Source: Serratia marcescens
GTDB taxonomy: Bacteria; Pseudomonadota; Gammaproteobacteria; Enterobacterales; Enterobacteriaceae
Direction: 5' to 3'
DNA: 64,000 nt
NCBI RefSeq assembly: GCF_006715005.1
Contig: NZ_VFMJ01000002.1
Location: 1 to 64,000 of the forward strand
In this document: positions 9,059 through 17,351 of the stretch, piece after piece
Numbering within the stretch: the first letter of the stretch is position 1
Layout of the letters: the number at the start of each line of letters is the position of its first letter
Translations under genes and position numbers: made by a program
The notes under the pieces: model-generated
The model's input: only the letters and a program-made list of their open reading frames with translations
Databases searched by the model: none
What the model was told of the DNA's origin: nothing

Positions 9059-9346
9059 TCATTCGCCCTCCGTAAAACGGCGGTACCACCACGGTCGACC
9101 CGACAGCAGTTTTCCTCGCAGCAGATAGACCAAGCGCGCAATAAGCACCGTCAATGTCCAACCAAAGGCCGACAGAATGCGGAAAAAAATGATGATGCCG
9201 CTGATCACATAAATCGTGTCCCAGGTGGGGAAGCGGAACCAGAACAGGTAAAGCAAAAATAACGGGGCCGGAACACCGTAAACATTGAGTCTGCGAGAAG
9301 CATTGCGCCAATAGCCCGGTGGCAAAGGTTCCTGCTCATCATGCAT
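9059..9346 (-). CDS. traK: TraK, IcmT-like transfer protein
   Basis: A 95-aa protein starting at ATG 9346 inside the end of traJ (8-nt overlap). It carries the IcmT-type signature of a short polar N-terminus with WR and R residues (PGYWRNASRRLNVYGVPAP), a hydrophobic segment (LFLLYLFWFRF), a second one (IYVISGIIIFFRILSAFGW) and a basic C-terminus (LLSGRPWWYRRF). IcmT/TraK proteins are small inner-membrane parts of type IVB systems. The overlap with traJ indicates coupled translation. Confidence 0.85.
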   Translation of the reverse strand: MHDEQEPLPPGYWRNASRRLNVYGVPAPLFLLYLFWFRFPTWDTIYVISGIIIFFRILSAFGWTLTVLIARLVYLLRGKLLSGRPWWYRRFTEGE

Positions 9347-10514
9347 GTGAATGACCTCGCTCCAGTTCACGCAACTGATGGCTCGTCAGGGCAACGGCCA
9401 ATTCGCTGCGGGCAATGCGCCCTTGTAAGTACAGGTGCCAGGCATGATCGGCAATGCGTCGTTTCTCAGTACGAATAATACCGTCAATGTGTTGGCCCCA
9501 TCTGACGTATGGCATTTCCGATAGCCGTTCTCGCAAAGGGTCATCAAAAATAATGTATTCGCGCACGGCTTGCCGTTTGCCATCAGTTGTTCTTAGCAAC
9601 TTCTGCACCACGATATACTGCAGCACACCGAGCATGTCATGCGCAATTGCCTCACGGATCTCCGCCTGGAATAGGTTCAAACAGCGAGGAATGGCCTCTC
9701 CGGGGGAGTGAATATGCAGTGTCGATAGACACAAATGGCCTAGCTGGCCAGCCTGTATCCCCGCTTCCACGGTTTCTCGGTCACGCATCTCCCCGACGCC
9801 AATCACCGAGGGGGCACGCCGCAGGTCAGCACGGATACCTTCAGCAAAATTAGCCACATCGCGACGGATCTGCAGCTGAGTCGCCGGTAAAATATCACCG
9901 CTCTTACCCAGAACAAACTCTATCGGATCTTCCGTCGTCGTCACTTTCCGGTCAGGATCATGATCGATACAGTGCCGATAGACCGATGCCAGAAAGGTAC
10001 TTTTCCCAGAGCCGGTTTCACCGCCAATGAAGGCCAACCCCTTATGAGGCAGAACAACACTGCGCAGGTCATCCTCGATGCCCAACGAATCCAGCTCGGG
10101 GATCGCGGTCGGGATGACCCGCATGGTCAGTGCAATCGTCGTATCCAACCGCCCAGCCGTGGCCTGCACAAAATTGCAGCGAAAGCGCAACCGTTCACCG
10201 CGTTCCAGACCATAACGCTGGTACATGTCGCCATCGAGCTGCAGCGCTCTGTCGACTGGATAGCCGCCCCCGGCCGTTGCCCGGACCTCCGGTTCAAAGA
10301 TCTCATCAATCAGTTTGGACAGGGTATCGTCAGCCAGCACAAAGGTGCTGGCTCGTCTCAATCGACCGTGGTGGCTGACAACCAGGTGATTGCCGCCCTG
10401 GATATGGATATCACTGACACTCTGCTTAGCACACCAGACAAAAAACGTTTTAAGTGCATTACCATCCAGGCCGGTCTCGAAGGTATAGGGAATAAACTCA
10501 GCAGATTCAGTCAT
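9339..10514 (-). CDS. traJ: TraJ, DotB-type secretion ATPase
   Basis: A 391-aa AAA/VirB11-superfamily ATPase starting at ATG 10514. The Walker A motif GGETGSGKST is at about residues 163-172. The Asp box TTTEDPIEF, the Walker B-like VIGVGEMRDRETVEAGIQAGQ and the His box GHLCLSTLHIHSP follow in the expected order. DotB/TraJ hydrolyses ATP at the cytoplasmic face of the transfer channel and is required for conjugation in IncI plasmids. R64 TraJ has about 382 residues. The start overlaps traI by 8 nt. Confidence 0.93.
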   Translation of the reverse strand: MTESAEFIPYTFETGLDGNALKTFFVWCAKQSVSDIHIQGGNHLVVSHHGRLRRASTFVLADDTLSKLIDEIFEPEVRATAGGGYPVDRALQLDGDMYQRYGLERGERLRFRCNFVQATAGRLDTTIALTMRVIPTAIPELDSLGIEDDLRSVVLPHKGLAFIGGETGSGKSTFLASVYRHCIDHDPDRKVTTTEDPIEFVLGKSGDILPATQLQIRRDVANFAEGIRADLRRAPSVIGVGEMRDRETVEAGIQAGQLGHLCLSTLHIHSPGEAIPRCLNLFQAEIREAIAHDMLGVLQYIVVQKLLRTTDGKRQAVREYIIFDDPLRERLSEMPYVRWGQHIDGIIRTEKRRIADHAWHLYLQGRIARSELAVALTSHQLRELERGHSHA

Positions 10515-11322
10515 TTTCTCCCTCTCTGTGTATGACCGGCTTCCATTTCGTCTTATCAGGCACAAATCCAGCGTGCTCCTTAAGACGACGAACTCGATCA
10601 CCCGTGGTCAACTTGCTGCGATCGCCACTGACGGTTTGTTGCTGCTCAGTCACCACCGGAGAGGTGATATACCCCTGTTGCAACAAGCGTGAGTAAACCA
10701 ACATGCCGCGGTAATCTCGGGTAAGGCGATTGAAATTGGCTTCCAATGTATGGTCAGCACTCTCTCGCCCTTCTTCCCATCCCTTTCGTACCGCCGCCTG
10801 CCACAGCGCTTTCTGGGCGCCGTTGGCTGGAATCACTGCAGCTTCAGGCCCATCAACAGCCGAAGTGGACAAGCCGGCGTTAAGCCAACTCCGCCAGGAT
10901 GGCGGGTTACTGACAAAACGCTCCGGTGTGAGAATTTCATACACATGCGTAGCGGTTCTTATCTGATTCGGTGTGATATGGGCCACATCCTGCGCTTCAC
11001 TGATCACCGGTGGTAGCCATCCTTGACGACTGATCAAGGTTCGGAAGTCATATAAGGCATCCAAGTTTTTAGACACAGCATCAAGGGTTTGACGTAACTC
11101 CCAGGCACGCTGCGCTTTTCCTCCTCGAAACCCCAATGTACGTCCAGCTTCTTCGAGCAGTTGGCGACGGGTTTCCGAAATATCCGACGATGACGGTTGT
11201 GAAGGGCTGAGATAACTGCTCATATCTGGCGGAGCAGACTCTAAAGGGGGTTGTGCCGCCGCAGCCGCATGGCCGTACAGCACCCCATTAACGAAAAGCA
11301 GCGTCAGAAAAGATCTTTTCAT
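10507..11322 (-). CDS. traI: TraI, DotC-type lipoprotein/periplasmic protein
   Basis: A 271-aa protein with a signal sequence (MKRSFLTLLFVNGVLYGHAAAAA) and a DotC-like body. Conserved stretches include the region after R-REQ (EAGRTLGFRGGKAQRAWELRQ), DFRTLISRQGWLPPVISEAQD and NPPSWRSWLNAGL. No lipobox cysteine is seen at the cleavage region, unlike many DotC proteins, so it may be soluble in the periplasm. DotC works with DotD to place DotH in the outer membrane. Its start overlaps the traH stop (ATGA). Confidence 0.88.
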   Translation of the reverse strand: MKRSFLTLLFVNGVLYGHAAAAAQPPLESAPPDMSSYLSPSQPSSSDISETRRQLLEEAGRTLGFRGGKAQRAWELRQTLDAVSKNLDALYDFRTLISRQGWLPPVISEAQDVAHITPNQIRTATHVYEILTPERFVSNPPSWRSWLNAGLSTSAVDGPEAAVIPANGAQKALWQAAVRKGWEEGRESADHTLEANFNRLTRDYRGMLVYSRLLQQGYITSPVVTEQQQTVSGDRSKLTTGDRVRRLKEHAGFVPDKTKWKPVIHREGEND

Positions 11323-11783
11323 CTGCGCCCCCTCGGTTTTTCGGGTTGGGAAAAGGCTAGAGTGAGTTGCCCTGGAAATTCATGCAGTGTGGCCCGCCAG
11401 GCGGTTTGGACTTCGAGCATTCTCAGCAGGTTCTGGTAGGTCACCCCGTTGACGTGCACATTGACCGGCAGGGGGAGCCGTACACCGGTCCAGTTAAAGG
11501 TCAATCCTCTCTGCCGGGCCAGATGAGAAAGCAGCTCGACAGCATCACCATCCCAGTTGACGGTTACGCGCTGAGAATTGGCACTGATACCGGGTGTCAA
11601 TAAAGGCGTTCGAACTTGGTTTATCGCGCCAGACAAATACAAATTATTCTGAGCGTTACTAATCTGCTCAGCATTATATTGAATATCTGTGTTTTTTAGC
11701 GGCATGACTGCGGTACTTTTAGCCGGAAATTGACATCCACTAAGCACCACAGGCACAAAGAGTAACATGCAATAAAGTTTCAT
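11319..11783 (-). CDS. traH: TraH, DotD-type lipoprotein
   Basis: A 154-aa lipoprotein with a strong lipobox (VVLSGC, Cys at about residue 17). The DotD-like C-terminal fold is seen as INQVRTPLLTPG, then VTVNWDGDAVELLSHLARQRGLTFNWTG and LPVNVHVNGVTYQNLL. It is anchored in the outer membrane and helps assemble the DotH (TraN) ring. It is the first gene of the traH-Q operon. About 100 bp with a terminator separates it from the acyltransferase, so its own promoter probably lies in 11,784-11,856. Confidence 0.88.
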   Translation of the reverse strand: MKLYCMLLFVPVVLSGCQFPAKSTAVMPLKNTDIQYNAEQISNAQNNLYLSGAINQVRTPLLTPGISANSQRVTVNWDGDAVELLSHLARQRGLTFNWTGVRLPLPVNVHVNGVTYQNLLRMLEVQTAWRATLHEFPGQLTLAFSQPEKPRGRR

Positions 11784-11856
11784 GTTTCTTTATCCTGTAT
11801 ATCTGACTATTTCGATTAATTTGAATTTAGAATGGAGTTAGCAAAGAAAATAAAGC

Positions 11857-11877
11857 AAAGGGGCATCGCGCCCCTTT
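11857..11877 (-). terminator. Hairpin terminator downstream of the acyltransferase gene
   Basis: An 8-bp perfect stem (AAAGGGGC / GCCCCTTT) with a 5-nt loop lies just beyond the acyltransferase stop codon on the minus strand and is followed by an AT-rich stretch. It separates the acyltransferase from the traH operon. Confidence 0.7.
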
Positions 11878-11883
11878 TATTAA

Positions 11884-12960
11884 CTACACTACCTCATGCC
11901 TTACTGGCTTTTGTTTTCTCAGACTTACTGGCCTTTCAATAAACTTATACGACAAGTAGGCCAACCCGATGGAGATAACGCATGACAAAACAAACCTTGG
12001 TAAACCGTCAGGCACACCAATACTTTCAAACCGGTTTCCTATACCACCATTCATTAGTGTGTGGATAAGATAGAGAGAGAATGATATCTCCCCCAAAGTA
12101 ATAAAGAATCTCGGCATGTATTTCGTTATGACCTCATCATTTAAGACTACAGCAATAAACAAAATTGACAGATACCACCCTGACATCGTTAGTCCATGAC
12201 CCAATGATGGCATAAAGAAAATGAAGTAGCCTGTAACAATTATTGCAATAACTAATATTACTAAGCGTAACTGACCATTTAAGTTTTTTGTATAGGGATA
12301 GATAAGACCAAACCCAACGCCCACCAAAAACTGCCATATGATAGGGTTGGTCATTAAATTCAAGTAAGCTGAATTGAATTGATAGCCACTAACCCCCAAG
12401 GTTGGTGGTTGCCCTGCTAACAAAGGAAAAACAATAAGGCTTAACGAAAACACGCCAAACAACAGTAGCCATCGGTATTTTGATATCAGACAAACTGCCA
12501 TGACCAGGTAGAAAAAAACTTCGTAATTCAATGTCCATCTAATACCATAGACACCACCATCATCTACATAGAACGGAGCATTATTGGCATCAATTGGAGA
12601 GAAAGTGAGTGCGCTTGCAAAATTACTCACTTTCTCTGGGTAATGGAACGTGCTCATGGCCCCAGATAAAAGGAAAGTAATTAGCAGGATAATAAAGTAG
12701 GTTGGAAGTATTCTCCTTGCTCGGTGTTTCAAAAACACCCCTGTCGCCGATAATCCTGGTTTTAGTTTCTTCGCTGAAAGCGTGATAACAAACCCACTTA
12801 TTATGAAGAAAACATCAACGCCAATAGCCCCCCAGCCGAATAACTCATCTCCTAAGCTAGGATAGGAAAGATTTATATTCCATCTAAAGTGAAATAACAT
12901 GACAAAAAGAGCAGCCAGGCCTCGAAGAGCCTGAACACTATCCAACCTGTTGTTATTCAT
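11884..12960 (-). CDS. Acyltransferase-3 family membrane protein (OafA-like)
   Basis: A 358-aa protein of the acyltransferase 3 family. The N-terminal RLDSVQALRGLAALFVMLFHFR motif contains the conserved R/H pair, followed by GVDVFFIISGFVI and KHRARRILPTY. About ten membrane segments are apparent. The family transfers O-acetyl or similar groups to surface polysaccharides and other envelope sugars. The gene is AT-rich compared with pilV and traH and has its own terminator. It lies downstream of pilV, the place of the shufflon and rci in IncI plasmids. O-antigen modification, which could alter phage or pilus receptors, is an inference. ATG 12960 is chosen because the protein then begins directly before the conserved motif. 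Confidence 0.85.
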   Translation of the reverse strand: MNNNRLDSVQALRGLAALFVMLFHFRWNINLSYPSLGDELFGWGAIGVDVFFIISGFVITLSAKKLKPGLSATGVFLKHRARRILPTYFIILLITFLLSGAMSTFHYPEKVSNFASALTFSPIDANNAPFYVDDGGVYGIRWTLNYEVFFYLVMAVCLISKYRWLLLFGVFSLSLIVFPLLAGQPPTLGVSGYQFNSAYLNLMTNPIIWQFLVGVGFGLIYPYTKNLNGQLRLVILVIAIIVTGYFIFFMPSLGHGLTMSGWYLSILFIAVVLNDEVITKYMPRFFITLGEISFSLYLIHTLMNGGIGNRFESIGVPDGLPRFVLSCVISIGLAYLSYKFIERPVSLRKQKPVRHEVV

Positions 12961-13023
12961 ACAAATTAGCCATAATTGCAACAAAGAGTGGGAATACTAC
13001 CAAATGGAGGAATGCAATAGCTA

Positions 13024-14403
13024 TCATTTTGCGCATAGTGCAACGGCACGCATACAACCTCCTGCATCACCGGGAGGTGAAACACGCCATGCATTAATAT
13101 ATGGGTCAGAACTCGATGTGTCTGGTGAATTTCGACCTTGATCCCAAGACCAACGGGTCATCTCCCACCCACCGGATAATAGCTTATAGCCGCTGGGGCA
13201 ATAGGCGATTGATTGACCACTTTTATTATCGCATTTACTATCACCGAATGCGTTTACGGTCTCCGTGATCGATGATGTTTTCCATATAGCATTGACACAA
13301 GATAACACTGCCCCTGCTGAGTTTCTGCCCTGCAAACCATTAGGAGAGCACCCCTGCCCTTCTGTCGCTACACCATCCAACTGCAGATATTCACCAACCG
13401 ACGCCCGGCCATCTGCCCGAACGGTTCCGCCTTTAAGCTGGCCGCTGGTATAAATCCCCTTGCCGTTCACCGATTTAATCCAGTCATTGTCATCCATGTA
13501 TAACCCACCTCCGTGGTCTTCATTGAGCCAACCCTTACCATGTTTGGTAATTAACCAGCCGGTGTCACTGCGAACATCTCCATGAGCAGTGATCCAACCG
13601 CTCGACCAGACACTTTCACTGGCGATGAGACGCTTGCCATTTACATCCTGGCCTGCCCAAACATTCTGGGCCTCAACATTCCCGCCAAAACGCCCCGTCG
13701 TTGCATTAACATTATTCGCGTTATTCAAATCATTGGCGCCCATATCAATCGCAGTATGCATCTTGTTAAGATCGGGACGGCCATTAACCTGGAAGCGATA
13801 CAGGCGATCACTTTCTTCAGCGCCACCGGCTAATACATCCGACGTCAGGTAAGCAGCAAGGTGGCCACTCTGCCCACTGAGGCCCATGCTAGCCAAATTG
13901 ACTTGCCAGCCCCCGCCAGCACCGTTGGCAACATTGACGGGATCGATATACCCCCCAAGGCCAGAAGTGTTCTGAGCGATATAGCGTTGGCCCTTGAACG
14001 TAATATTTTGACCGCCAGCGGTCAACACAAAGGCGACCAGTTTGTCGGTTTGCGCAGGATTGCGTGTCACGGCAAGAATATAGGTTTGGGCGTTATTGTT
14101 GGTCAGGGAAAAACCCGCCGGCAAATACCCTTTATCCCTTAGGGTCTGCCCGGTTACAGTGACGTTGCCGCCCCCTTTGACCTGATTCAGTAAGGTGTCG
14201 TAATTATCTTTGACGTATCGGCGTGCACCCTGGCTCACCGTGCTCAGGTGTGTGGCCGTCACGACCCAGGTTTGCTCCTCTATATAGTTGGAGTATCTTT
14301 CCAGCCCGATAGGGGCGGCAATCAATACGATCCCCAGCACGATGGCCATTGAGATCAACGATACCCCCCGGTTGATACGAGGGTTGGCAACTTCAGCAGT
14401 CAT
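13024..14403 (-). CDS. pilV: PilV, minor pilin / thin-pilus tip adhesin
   Basis: A 459-aa type IV prepilin-like protein. The start at 14403 overlaps the pilU stop. A short leader ending in Gly (residues 1-13) is followed by a hydrophobic stretch (SLISMAIVLGIVLIAAPIGLE), then a conserved body (QGARRYVKDNYDTLL, AAYLTSDVLAGG) and a C-terminal domain with four cysteines (AFGDSKCDN, IAYCPSGYKLLSGGWEM, GGCMRAVALCAK). In R64 the C-terminal segment is exchanged by the shufflon and binds recipient lipopolysaccharide. Here I see one fixed C-terminus and no alternative segments or rci in the 64-bp gap downstream. Confidence 0.88.
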   Translation of the reverse strand: MTAEVANPRINRGVSLISMAIVLGIVLIAAPIGLERYSNYIEEQTWVVTATHLSTVSQGARRYVKDNYDTLLNQVKGGGNVTVTGQTLRDKGYLPAGFSLTNNNAQTYILAVTRNPAQTDKLVAFVLTAGGQNITFKGQRYIAQNTSGLGGYIDPVNVANGAGGGWQVNLASMGLSGQSGHLAAYLTSDVLAGGAEESDRLYRFQVNGRPDLNKMHTAIDMGANDLNNANNVNATTGRFGGNVEAQNVWAGQDVNGKRLIASESVWSSGWITAHGDVRSDTGWLITKHGKGWLNEDHGGGLYMDDNDWIKSVNGKGIYTSGQLKGGTVRADGRASVGEYLQLDGVATEGQGCSPNGLQGRNSAGAVLSCVNAIWKTSSITETVNAFGDSKCDNKSGQSIAYCPSGYKLLSGGWEMTRWSWDQGRNSPDTSSSDPYINAWRVSPPGDAGGCMRAVALCAK

Positions 14404-15068
14404 AAAGCACCTGATAGGGTCAGTTGAGGGAAGCTTCCGGCCAAGGTCGCCAGTAAGGCGAACAGCCAGGGAGCATAAGGTTGAGCCGTTTTTTTCGTCA
14501 GCAACGCACCAACGATAAACAGCAAGAATGCACATCCACTCAGCACGCTGGCCAACTGCCAGGGAAACCAGGCACACAGCGCGGCGATCAGATGAACGTC
14601 GCCAAGGCCAAACCCTTCTTCACCCCGCAGGCGTTTGGCACCGTAGTGAAAGGCATAGAGGAACATAAACATGCCGATGCTACCTGTGAGCGCCTCCGTC
14701 AGGGTGATCGTGCTCCCAGGCAGAAAGGTAAACAGCAGACCAGTCAGCCAAAAACCGGAGGTATACCGCAGCGGTAGCCAGTAATTGCGCATATCAAGCA
14801 GCACCATGGGAATACCCCACGCAAACAGCCCCAGAATTTTGACCGTTCCTAACCAGGGGAAACCCGCGAGTGATGTCGTTGCGATCAGGACAGTACCGGT
14901 ACCGGCGAAAACGATTGTGACGCCCCTGACCTGCAATCGGGTGAGTGGCGGGCCATCATGCTTAAGCAAGAATTTTTTCACCCCATGAACCAACGGCTGG
15001 GCACCAATAAACAGAGTGGCGCCGGCGCATACCATCAGTAACGAGAACTTCAGGAGATACAAAGCCAT
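14400..15068 (-). CDS. pilU: PilU, prepilin peptidase
   Basis: A 222-aa A24-family aspartic peptidase with several membrane segments. The two catalytic Asp motifs are visible: an Asp in VLLDMRNYWLPLRYT near residue 87, and the GxGD motif in GFGLGDVHLIAAL near residue 152. The N-terminal zinc/methylase domain of longer PilD enzymes is absent, as in R64 PilU. It removes the leader of PilS and PilV in the inner membrane. Its start overlaps the pilT stop and its stop overlaps the pilV start (ATGA in both cases). Confidence 0.9.
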   Translation of the reverse strand: MALYLLKFSLLMVCAGATLFIGAQPLVHGVKKFLLKHDGPPLTRLQVRGVTIVFAGTGTVLIATTSLAGFPWLGTVKILGLFAWGIPMVLLDMRNYWLPLRYTSGFWLTGLLFTFLPGSTITLTEALTGSIGMFMFLYAFHYGAKRLRGEEGFGLGDVHLIAALCAWFPWQLASVLSGCAFLLFIVGALLTKKTAQPYAPWLFALLATLAGSFPQLTLSGAL

Positions 15069-15553
15069 CAGGCGGCACCGCCTTTAAGCTTCATGTACAT
15101 CGCATACACTTTTCGCGCGTAAATCATACGCCGCGGGCCGTTGTTATCAGCGAATCCGGCGTTATAGGAACCGAGGCATTGCCAATTTACCCCGCATTGT
15201 TTGAGGTGCTTTGCCAATATCCAGGCCCCGATCTGTACGTTGAGACAGCTGTTGGTCAGCAAATCCTGCTCACTGCGGATGATGCCCAACGCGCGCAATT
15301 GGGGAATATGTCGGTCATTGATTTGCATCAACCCGAAGTCACGGCTGGTAACTCGTCCGGCTTTATCGCGATTTTTGCCAATGGCTTGAGGATTTAGGCT
15401 GCTTTCGACAGTCGCCATTGAGCGAAGTAATAAAGGGTCGACTTTATAGCGCGCACCTGCCTCGTTAAAACAGAACGCCTGTGCCGGCAGCGAAAATAAT
15501 AATGCCCAGCCCAGCACCAGACAGGCCAGGGCTCGTTGAAAGGAAAACAACAT
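15068..15553 (-). CDS. pilT: PilT, lytic transglycosylase of the pilus operon
   Basis: A 161-aa periplasmic protein with signal peptide (residues 1-26, LVLGWALLFSLPAQA) and an SLT/VirB1-like domain. The catalytic Glu is in RSMATVESSLNP, with GLMQIN and GSYNAG following in the family order. In IncI plasmids the PilT name is used for this muramidase, not for the retraction ATPase. It should open peptidoglycan locally for pilus assembly. ATG 15553 has GGAG 9 nt upstream. The stop overlaps pilU. Confidence 0.9.
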   Translation of the reverse strand: MLFSFQRALACLVLGWALLFSLPAQAFCFNEAGARYKVDPLLLRSMATVESSLNPQAIGKNRDKAGRVTSRDFGLMQINDRHIPQLRALGIIRSEQDLLTNSCLNVQIGAWILAKHLKQCGVNWQCLGSYNAGFADNNGPRRMIYARKVYAMYMKLKGGAA

Positions 15554-15608
15554 GAGAATGCACTCCAGATGGAGGCCGGCAACAGAACGTTGCCGGCTGC
15601 GATGGGCA

Positions 15609-16199
15609 TCAGGTGTTGCTGGTAAAGGTAAGGGTGTTCTGTCCAACAGATCCTTTATCGGCAGTACACTGCGCCCCCACGGCGCTGGCAGCGATCGCGC
15701 CATTCGTCGATGTGCCATTGACCATGGTGGTAACAACACTCGGCGCCGCACTCAGTTTGGTGGCCAGAGTAATGCACGCCTCTTGAGGAACGGCCGCGTA
15801 AGTCAGAGAGAAGGAAGATTTCTGCCCACCGGCCGTTGCCACGGGTTGCACGGTGACAGCGCCCCCCCACAGGTTTTGCAACTTGGCGCTACCCGAGGAT
15901 TTGGTACCGACAACCGTCATGTTGGCCGGCGCGCCCCCGAACTGGATCAGGGCGCCGGTCATGGCGTCAGCGGCGGCAAAATTATAAACACCGGATGTTT
16001 TCAACATGGTGCGGGTGTTGGTCAGAAGTTCTGCGGCATTATTGTACTCCGTACTGGCGTCGTTACGGTTAAACAGCCCTCCGCCCTGGGTAATGGCGAT
16101 AGCTAATACGACGAGGACAAGAACAAAATAAATAGCCGCTTCAAGCAGGGTAATAACCCCACGGTTGATTGCTGACTGTCGAGTTTGTGTCAGTTCCAT
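15609..16199 (-). CDS. pilS: PilS, major thin-pilus prepilin
   Basis: A 196-aa prepilin. A 14-residue basic leader ends in Gly (SAINRG) before a hydrophobic helix (VITLLEAAIYFVLVLVVLAIAI) containing the conserved Glu. The mature part has two cysteines forming the usual C-terminal loop (QEACITLATK and VGAQCTADKG). PilS is processed by PilU and polymerised through PilQ and PilR. Pilin of this class forms the thin pilus used for liquid mating by IncI plasmids. Confidence 0.9.
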   Translation of the reverse strand: MELTQTRQSAINRGVITLLEAAIYFVLVLVVLAIAITQGGGLFNRNDASTEYNNAAELLTNTRTMLKTSGVYNFAAADAMTGALIQFGGAPANMTVVGTKSSGSAKLQNLWGGAVTVQPVATAGGQKSSFSLTYAAVPQEACITLATKLSAAPSVVTTMVNGTSTNGAIAASAVGAQCTADKGSVGQNTLTFTSNT

Positions 16200-16235
16200 T
16201 ACTGTTTCCTTTAGGTTTTGATGAGAGTGGGCGGC

Positions 16236-17351
16236 TTAACGTGTGCCCACGAGGTCGTTGAGGTTTTGTGTGGCCAGGAGGATCAGGATCATGTAGCCAG
16301 CGTTGGTGCCCAATGCGATGTATGAAAGCAAAGACGCCGTCCGCTTGATCCGGGCTACAGTTTGCACAAGCCAGGCCCGTGCAAAATTTTCAATAATGAT
16401 TTCAGCGTTATCGCCGTCGGTCAGCAGGACCAGTTTGTCGATAGCACGCGGAGAGGGGAATCCGTAGCCGGCATTGCGCAACGCCAACCCAAGGTGGTCA
16501 CCTTGCCTAACCTGACGCTGGGTTGCGGCCAATCGCTCATATAACCAGGGCGGTGCATAACGGCTCAGCATGTCGATGGCGTCTTCCGTCTTCACCTGAG
16601 CACGCATCAACGCACTGAAATTAAGTAAAAAACCCACTCCCAGCACGTCGCGATACACGCTCCAGGGCAATAGACGGTCCAAAACATGCTGCCGCACCGT
16701 TCCCGTCAAGTTCGGCATTGACCAGACGACGAAGCCAATCAGCAGGAGTACCAGCCCACCAAGAATAATTGCATGATTGACAAAGAATTCTGAGATGGTG
16801 CTGAGCCACCACAACGCCCCAGTCCAATTATCTCGGGCAGACAATGACTCCAGGCGGGGAAGGAAATAGACAGTGACCATCTTCATCATGGCAAACGTGG
16901 TTGCCAGCAACAGCATCGGGTAAGCCAACGTGGACACCAATGCTGATTTCATATCCGACATGCCCTGCACCACGGTGATCGCCCGGTATAGGGCAGCAGC
17001 CAGGTTGCCGTCCTGAACGCCGGAGCTAAGGATGGCGGCCTCCTGCCGGGGTATCCAGGACGCCAATCCCTGGTCGACTGACCGGCCCTGACGCAGGGCA
17101 CTGAGCATATCCTCCAGGCAATAGACGACCGGCGGGCGTTTATTGCCATAGCTCCCTATCATTGAATTGATGGCTTTCTCAACTTTGAGGTTGTTGTCGA
17201 GCAGGAAAGCCAGATCCTCGTAGAGCGTCAGGCGGTCTGCGGTGGAGAACGTCTTTTGCGCCAACCAGCGCCCTACCCCTTCATTCATTCTTTCCGATGA
17301 CGGCATCCTGCCCCGTAGCGCCGTCAACCGTTCGCGCAAACGGGAAATCAT
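16236..17351 (-). CDS. pilR: PilR, inner-membrane platform protein (GspF family)
   Basis: A 371-aa GspF/PilC-type protein with two T2SS-F-like repeats and three membrane segments (about residues 140-160 MLLLATTFAMMKMVTVYFL, 190-215 AIILGGLVLLLIGFVVW, and a C-terminal one LLSYIALGTNAGYMILILL). It forms the inner-membrane platform for pilus assembly by interacting with the PilQ ATPase. Its start overlaps the PilQ stop by 4 nt. Confidence 0.9.
   Translation of the reverse strand: MISRLRERLTALRGRMPSSERMNEGVGRWLAQKTFSTADRLTLYEDLAFLLDNNLKVEKAINSMIGSYGNKRPPVVYCLEDMLSALRQGRSVDQGLASWIPRQEAAILSSGVQDGNLAAALYRAITVVQGMSDMKSALVSTLAYPMLLLATTFAMMKMVTVYFLPRLESLSARDNWTGALWWLSTISEFFVNHAIILGGLVLLLIGFVVWSMPNLTGTVRQHVLDRLLPWSVYRDVLGVGFLLNFSALMRAQVKTEDAIDMLSRYAPPWLYERLAATQRQVRQGDHLGLALRNAGYGFPSPRAIDKLVLLTDGDNAEIIIENFARAWLVQTVARIKRTASLLSYIALGTNAGYMILILLATQNLNDLVGTR

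Noticed and set aside
12961-13023. Shufflon segments and an rci gene after pilV
   Set aside because: Only 64 bp separate pilV from the acyltransferase, and no inverted 19-bp type repeats or alternative pilV ends were seen in the window.
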